Of a DNA stretch of 10,541 bases, positions 7,109-10,541 are shown one piece after another. The position numbers were made by a program, and so were the translations under genes. The DNA is from Acidobacteriota bacterium (GTDB lineage Bacteria > Acidobacteriota > Polarisedimenticolia > J045), in NCBI GenBank assembly GCA_020350085.1, contig CP070706.1:3318838-3329378 (forward strand). Reading direction: 5' to 3'. The notes under the pieces were generated by a model, which was not told the DNA's origin, did no database searches, and worked only from the letters and a program-made list of their open reading frames with translations. How positions within the stretch are numbered: the stretch's first letter is position 1; each line of letters opens with the position of its first letter.

Positions 7109-8227
7109 GTGCCTTCGCCGCCGCGACGCATTCTGTTTCTCGGGCCGGCATCAGCCTGCCACGTCACGCGGTGGGTCGCGTTTCTGCGTCGTCGCGGCCA
7201 CGAGGTGCTGCTGGCGTCTTTGCACGAGATCCCTGCCGACCAGCGCCGGGGCACCATCGCGCTGGCCGGCAGGCTGACGAGTGGGGCCACACCGGCGAGC
7301 GCCCTGCCCGGCGCCTGGCGGCGCGTTCGCCAGCTGGCTCGCGAGTTCCGTCCCGATGTCACGATTGCCTACTACATGAGCAGCTACGGCCTGCTCGCGG
7401 CGCTTGCCGGCTTGCGGCCCTGGGTCGGAGCGGCGGCAGGGGGTGATGTCCTCGTCGACGCGTTCGATCCGTGGCATCGGCGGCTGCGCACCCGGCTGCT
7501 GGTCGGCTATACGCTGCGCCGATGCAGCGGCATGCTCGCCTGGGCGCCGCACGTCGCGCGCCGCCTGATCGAGCTCGGTTTCGCCGAGTCGCAGATTCTC
7601 GTCCAGCCGCGTGGCGTCGATCGCACGCTTTTCCGCTATCGCGAGCCACGCCGGCGTCAGCCGGGAGAGCCGCTGCGGGTGCTGTCGATCCGCTGGCTCA
7701 AGCCGCTCTATCGTGTGGACACGCTCGTCGAGGCGCTGCTGGCACTGGCGGCGCGAGGCGTGGCGTTCGAGGCGCGCATCGGTGGCGAGGGCTCCGAGCG
7801 CGCCCGACTCGAGCAATGCGTCACCGAGGCAGGCGCGAACGATCGCATCCGTTTCGTCGGCGCGATCGCGGCCGACGATGTGCCCGCAGCGATGTCGTGG
7901 GCCGACGTGTACGTCAGCACGTCGAGCAGCGACGGAGCCTCGTCGTCGCTGTTCGAGGCACTTTCGGTCGGTGTCTATCCGCTCGTGAGCGACATCGAGG
8001 CCAACCGCGCGTACGTGAGCCCCGGCAAGACGGGCGACCTGTTCGCCGTTGGCGACGCGGCCGCTCTCGCCGGATCGCTCGAGGCCCTCTCACGCGACGA
8101 CGAGCGTCGCCGCGGGGCCGTCCTCGCTGCCCGCCCACTCGTCAGCGAGCGGTTGGACTACGAAAAGAACATGGCCCGCATCGAGGCCTTTCTGCTCGGC
8201 GTCGCGCTCGAGAAGAGACCTGCGTGA
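7109..8227 (+). CDS. GT4-family glycosyltransferase
   Basis: Predicted cytoplasmic GT-B-fold glycosyltransferase of 372 aa, full length for family GT4, adding a sugar to the lipid-linked glycan. Seen: RRILFLGPASACHVTRWVAFL (about 6-26), the N-terminal strand and binding loop; YYMSSYGLLAAL and AAGGDVLVD in the first Rossmann domain; RGVDRTLFRYR, equivalent to the NGVD.. linker; LSIRWLKPLYRVDTLVEAL, replacing the usual GRL..KG segment; GGEGSERARLE; and SDGASSSLFEALSVG with the family's second glutamate at 283. The first glutamate of E-x7-E is Asp275 here. Start: GTG at 7109, two bases after the ligase stop; the longer open frame from 6893 overlaps the ligase's C-terminal helices and is not used. 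No clear Shine-Dalgarno is seen, so reinitiation after the ligase stop is likely. Last gene of the plus operon. Donor and acceptor sugars are unknown. Confidence 0.88.
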   Translation: MPSPPRRILFLGPASACHVTRWVAFLRRRGHEVLLASLHEIPADQRRGTIALAGRLTSGATPASALPGAWRRVRQLAREFRPDVTIAYYMSSYGLLAALAGLRPWVGAAAGGDVLVDAFDPWHRRLRTRLLVGYTLRRCSGMLAWAPHVARRLIELGFAESQILVQPRGVDRTLFRYREPRRRQPGEPLRVLSIRWLKPLYRVDTLVEALLALAARGVAFEARIGGEGSERARLEQCVTEAGANDRIRFVGAIAADDVPAAMSWADVYVSTSSSDGASSSLFEALSVGVYPLVSDIEANRAYVSPGKTGDLFAVGDAAALAGSLEALSRDDERRRGAVLAARPLVSERLDYEKNMARIEAFLLGVALEKRPA

Positions 8228-8343
8228 AGCGCTCTCATCCGCGGGCGTCGGCCGGCATCTCCCGGCCCTGAAAGCTCCGAACAGCACGATTGCGATGATG
8301 ACTCCGCTGGAAACACTGTGCAGTGCCCAGGGAGGCCACGTCC
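8228..8343. other. Convergent intergenic gap with a short GC hairpin
   Basis: Lies between the stop codons of the glycosyltransferase (+) and the zinc-ribbon gene (-). GGCCGG (8250-8255) and CCGGCC (8262-8267) form a perfect six-pair stem with a 6-nt loop. There is no T-tract on either side, so it is at best a weak terminator. Nothing else is recognised here. Confidence 0.3.
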
Positions 8344-9276
8344 TCAGCCTGCCGGATCTGTCTTCTCTCGCTGCCGTCCCTCCGGCCACTGGACGAACTG
8401 ACCGTTCGAGAAAACGATGTCCTCGTCGAAGCTGGACGTTGGTCCGCGAGGCGGCGACGAATCCGCGATGCCGTCCTTGCCCAGCGAGCGAAACTCGCAG
8501 CCGATCGGCTTGCACGAGACCACGAACGGACGCCCCCACCCGTCGAGCTTCGGCGTCGTCTGCATGTAGGCGGGCACGAGCGCAGACTCGAGATCCTCGA
8601 TGGTTTGGGCCTCCGGATACTCGTCGTGATCGATCGAGTACTCCTCGACGGCGGCAGCCATCGATCTGATGTCGGCGATCGATCGTTTCTGCTTTCCTCG
8701 ATCGATGGCGTTGAGCAAGTTGGGGATGGCGATCGCTGAGATGACTCCGCACATCGGTAGCATCGCCAACACGACCACAATGACCGCGATCGTGGCCGTG
8801 TTGCCGCCCCGATCAGCCAGAAGGCGCAGCTCGTCGATGGTCAGCTGTTCCGCGCTCTTGCCGGAGAACAGCACCCGCGTGGCGGGCTTGAACATGAACA
8901 ACACGATCAGAGAGGAGATGAGCGTACCGATGGGAAAACCGAGCAAGCCCGCGATCGACAGCAGGATCTGCGCGTTTCGGGCCCAGGGCTCGAGGCCCCA
9001 CAGTCCCATCGCCGTGGCCAAGTGCCATCCGCCCAGCGCCAACATCAAGCCGCCGAAGACGAGCAGGAACGGATCACCCGGTCCAAACAGGAGACTCGCG
9101 AGTCCGAGCACGGAGAACAACAGGCCGGCGAGCACGTCCACGACGATGATCAACGTGACCAACACCGGTCGCTTCATCGGATCGCCCTCGATCCGGACCG
9201 TGTGCTGCGTGCTGCCGCAGCTGGGGCACGCATCGCGGGGAGACAGAAGCTGCTTGCCGCAGTGGGGACAGTACAC
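8344..9276 (-). CDS. Zinc-ribbon, multi-TM protein with C-terminal GspG-like pseudopilin domain
   Basis: A 310-aa membrane protein of unknown function with three parts. Residues 3-20 hold a zinc ribbon, CPHC and CPSC (Cys 3, 6, 17, 20). Residues about 37-130 hold three or four hydrophobic helices (VLVTLIIVVDVLAGLLFSVL, PFLLVFGGLMLALGG, ILLSIAGLLGF, TLISSLIVLFMF). After a linker, residues 160-185 form one more helix that continues as GVISAIAIPNLLNAIDRGKQ (177-196), then AAAVEEYSIDHDEYP (207-221), LDGWGRPFVV and SFDEDIVFSNGQFVQWPEG. This last part closely matches the type II secretion major pseudopilin GspG, including its C-terminal calcium-loop-like segment, but there is no G-FTLIE prepilin peptidase site. 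Start GTG 9276 follows a near-perfect Shine-Dalgarno. Probably monocistronic. Its role is not known; a membrane-anchored pseudopilin-like fold is inferred. Confidence 0.82.
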   Translation of the reverse strand: MYCPHCGKQLLSPRDACPSCGSTQHTVRIEGDPMKRPVLVTLIIVVDVLAGLLFSVLGLASLLFGPGDPFLLVFGGLMLALGGWHLATAMGLWGLEPWARNAQILLSIAGLLGFPIGTLISSLIVLFMFKPATRVLFSGKSAEQLTIDELRLLADRGGNTATIAVIVVVLAMLPMCGVISAIAIPNLLNAIDRGKQKRSIADIRSMAAAVEEYSIDHDEYPEAQTIEDLESALVPAYMQTTPKLDGWGRPFVVSCKPIGCEFRSLGKDGIADSSPPRGPTSSFDEDIVFSNGQFVQWPEGRQREKTDPAG

Positions 9277-9282
9277 GCGTCA

Positions 9283-9303
9283 CCTCCTCCAGAGGCGAGT
9301 ATA
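9283..9303 (-). promoter_or_regulatory. Strong Shine-Dalgarno and -10 candidate for the zinc-ribbon gene
   Basis: On the minus strand AGGAGG (9283-9288) lies within GGAGGAGGTG, 6 nt before GTG 9276, and is nearly fully complementary to the 16S tail. TATACT (9298-9303) is a 5/6 match to a sigma-70 -10 box, which would give a very short leader. No -35 is evident at 16-18 bp upstream. Confidence 0.5.
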
Positions 9304-9344
9304 TGAGGTCTCCTGCCGCTGACTCTGAGGTGAGCCCTCAACGG

Positions 9345-9690
9345 TGCGTGCTCGAGCCGATCGAGCGCAGGGCGGCGTTTTGGCACGGATTCTCGGTGGT
9401 TGTTCCAGGCGGCGATCGCGGTCTTGTAGCGGTAGGTGGAGGCGTTCTCGCCGGGCCGTGAGCGGACGGTGCCCGCGTAGTGATCCTCGAGCTCGGGTGG
9501 CAGCTCGACGCGCCAGCGAAACAGCCGCCGCTAGAAGATGTCCTCGACGGAGAGCGGCCGCTCGGTCAGCCCCAGGCGCATCGCGGGCGTGGTGCGGGAC
9601 CCTTGCGGGGTGCGCTCGGAGATCCCTTTGACGTTGTTGCGCCAGACCGTGTGCACCGACGCCCGGTCCATCAGTCCGGCGGCGGCAAAG
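9345..9690 (-). pseudogene. Degenerate transposase C-terminal fragment
   Basis: In the minus frame that ends at base 9174, the text reads LMDRASVHTVWRNNVKGIS, RTTPAMRLGLTERPLSVEDIF, stop (TAG at 9531-9533), RRLFRWRVELPPELEDHYAG, then STYRYKTAIAAWNNH. The arrangement W.N.VK, a short basic spacer, TPAMRLGLT.R.L...D, RRLFRWRV.LP is what I recall from the C-termini of a common insertion-sequence transposase type; I cannot name the IS family. No N-terminal or DDE core is present upstream, where the frame closes soon after with a TGA. The in-frame TAG and the lack of a start show it is not a working gene. The 144-residue open frame in another phase (9280-9714) is a shadow. It sits between the zinc-ribbon gene and the Pho-box-like array. 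Confidence 0.5.
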
Positions 9691-9704
9691 CTGGAGTCGA
9701 CGCT

Positions 9705-9742
9705 GGCGTGACATCCGTCAAACCTGTGCCATGATTCACGCC
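9705..9742. repeat. Imperfect inverted repeat GGCGTGA / TCACGCC
   Basis: GGCGTGA (9705-9711) and TCACGCC (9736-9742) are perfect 7-bp arms separated by 24 bp. A second copy, GTCACGC (9746-9752), also pairs with GCGTGAC (9706-9712). It lies at the outer edge of the transposase remnant and overlaps the first unit of the Pho-box-like array. It could be an element end or an operator; it is short enough to be chance. Confidence 0.3.
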
Positions 9743-9772
9743 TTCGTCACGCTTTTGTTACATGATGTTCAC
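9733..9772 (+). promoter_or_regulatory. PhoB-box-like array: four direct repeats at 11-bp period
   Basis: Four 7-mers start exactly 11 bp apart: GATTCAC (9733), TCGTCAC (9744), TTGTTAC (9755) and TGTTCAC (9766). The shared core is (G/T)T(C/T)AC. PhoB boxes are known to be tandem 11-bp units of a CTGTCAT-like 7-mer plus a 4-bp linker, which this copies in period and in the TGTCA-like core. A -10-like TAAGTAT (9782-9788) follows about 9-10 bp after the last unit, the usual place for an activator-dependent promoter. The gene downstream encodes a phosphate-selective-porin homologue, which fits phosphate-starvation control. Binding is inferred from pattern and context only. Confidence 0.6.
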
Positions 9773-9840
9773 GTGGCCATCTAAGTATCCCCCACCCAGC
9801 ACGATCCCGTGCTGGAGTGCGAGCCGAGAGGATTCGCGAA

Positions 9841-9845
9841 AGGAG
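9841..9845 (+). promoter_or_regulatory. Ribosome binding site of the porin gene
   Basis: AGGAG, 9 nt before ATG 9855. The A-rich flank and the signal peptide that follows confirm this start. Confidence 0.65.
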
Positions 9846-9854
9846 AATACCTCC

Positions 9855-10541
9855 ATGCGGTGTGGAACCCGTCTGATCGCCGTGGCGGTGCTCGCTGGAG
9901 CACTCGCCGTGCCGGCGTTTGCTGGCGTCGTTGTCTACGAAAAAGACGGAAAGAAGGTCGAGGTCGGCGGCAGAATTCAGCTGCAATATCGGAACATAGA
10001 CGGCGAATCCGATGACTCTTTCGACCGGGTGTTCTTCCGGCGTCTGCGGCCCTACCTCGCGGGCACCGTGACCGAGAACTGGTTCGGAAAGATCCAGTTC
10101 GACTTTGGCGAATCAGAGGACGCCGATGAAGTGCAGGTCAAGGACGCCTACCTGCAGTTCCTCGGAAAGAAGAGGCACAAGCTGACGATCGGGAACTCGA
10201 AGAGCGTCTTTTCGCGCGAGTTCCTGACATCCTCCACAAAATTGCAGATCATTGAGCGCGGCTTCGCCGGGAGCCACAACTTCGGAGTCCCCGATCGTCA
10301 GATGGGCATCCGCTACGATGGTCAGAACGAGTCCAGAAAGGTGACATGGGGCGCCGTCCTCGGGGCACAGCACCACGACCCGGCCATCAACCGCATGGAC
10401 TTCGACACGCCCGCCAACAATCAGTCCGATTGGAATCAGGGGCTGGTGATCGCTGCCCGCATCGATCTCCACCCGTTGGGCTACCTGAAATTCGATCGAG
10501 GCGACTTTAACTCTGACGAGTGGCGATACAACATCAGTGCG
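9855..10541 (+). CDS. Phosphate-selective porin (OprO/OprP family), 3'-truncated by window edge
   Basis: Outer-membrane beta-barrel porin; the first 229 codons are visible and the frame is open to the end. Members form anion channels, classically for phosphate or polyphosphate. Seen: a signal peptide MRCGTRLIAVAVLAGALAVP ending AFA (cleavage likely after residue 23), then VEVGGRIQLQYR (35-46), FFRRLRPYLAGTVTENWFGKI, QFDFGE, VKDAYLQFLG and KLTIGNSKSVFSREFLTSS, all typical of the Phosphate-selective porin O and P family: GGRIQ.., R.R..., D.GE, DAYL, G..K.PF.. positions. Alternating hydrophobic strands continue to the window edge. ATG 9855 has a good Shine-Dalgarno. A Pho-box-like repeat array lies 83 bp upstream. 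Ion selectivity cannot be judged from this fragment, and many family members are not proven phosphate channels. Confidence 0.88.
   Translation, partial: MRCGTRLIAVAVLAGALAVPAFAGVVVYEKDGKKVEVGGRIQLQYRNIDGESDDSFDRVFFRRLRPYLAGTVTENWFGKIQFDFGESEDADEVQVKDAYLQFLGKKRHKLTIGNSKSVFSREFLTSSTKLQIIERGFAGSHNFGVPDRQMGIRYDGQNESRKVTWGAVLGAQHHDPAINRMDFDTPANNQSDWNQGLVIAARIDLHPLGYLKFDRGDFNSDEWRYNISA

Noticed and set aside
8250..8267. GGCCGG/CCGGCC hairpin as a bidirectional intrinsic terminator
   Set aside because: The stem is only six pairs and no T-tract follows on either strand. It is noted only as a weak hairpin.
9280..9714. 144-residue minus-strand open frame with ATG start
   Set aside because: Its text is Arg/His/Leu low-complexity. 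The recognisable transposase-like text lies in a different minus frame that contains a TAG.
10113..10472. 119-residue minus-strand open frame inside the porin gene
   Set aside because: It is antisense to a clearly recognisable porin frame, with no domain or ribosome site of its own.
1..10541. CRISPR arrays, tRNA or rRNA genes, or a defence or phage system
   Set aside because: I saw no regularly spaced palindromic repeats, no tRNA-like cloverleaf and no nuclease, toxin or phage gene. The glycan locus, the porin and the pseudopilin-like gene account for the coding content.

Overview
The window is high-GC, protein-dense DNA from a Gram-negative bacterium. An outer-membrane porin with a signal peptide, and a lipid-linked polysaccharide assembly set, both imply an outer membrane. 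Start codons are mostly GTG or TTG, chosen here by Shine-Dalgarno position. The pseudopilin-like sequence near 8.7 kb resembles those I associate with Acidobacteriota, but this taxonomic guess is weak.

Layout. 1-675: 3' part of an MscS-type mechanosensitive channel gene (+). 696-3782: a tightly overlapping minus-strand operon, read in the order polysaccharide deacetylase, GT4 glycosyltransferase (broken by one in-frame TGA), VanZ-like membrane protein with a C-terminal beta-rich domain. 3783-3939: divergent regulatory gap. 3940-8227: a plus-strand operon of MurJ/MOP-type flippase, O-antigen ligase/polymerase-like protein and a second GT4 glycosyltransferase. 8344-9276 (-): a zinc-ribbon, multi-TM, pseudopilin-like fusion protein. 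About 9345-9690 (-): a decayed transposase-like remnant. 9733-9772: four 11-bp-phased direct repeats that look like a PhoB (Pho) box. 9855-10541 (+): 5' part of an OprO/OprP-type phosphate-selective porin gene, cut by the window edge.

How the genes fit together. The six genes from 696 to 8227 form a compact divergent exopolysaccharide or surface-glycan locus. The two GT4 enzymes would extend a lipid-linked glycan, the MurJ-like protein would flip it, the Wzy/WaaL-like protein would polymerise or ligate it, and the deacetylase would remove N- or O-acetyl groups. The VanZ-like protein has an unknown accessory role. No initiating phosphoglycosyltransferase, Wza/Wzc exporter or sugar-nucleotide enzyme is present in the window, so those functions must lie elsewhere. 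The premature stop in the first glycosyltransferase suggests that the minus-strand arm is decaying, or that the base is a strain variant or sequencing error. The porin is a separate unit, with a Pho-box-like array directly upstream that matches its predicted role in phosphate uptake.

The most notable items are the Pho-box array, the zinc-ribbon/pseudopilin fusion that lacks a prepilin peptidase site, the nonsense codon in the glycosyltransferase, and a MurJ homologue lacking the arginine of the YADR segment. I found no CRISPR array, tRNA, rRNA or defence system.
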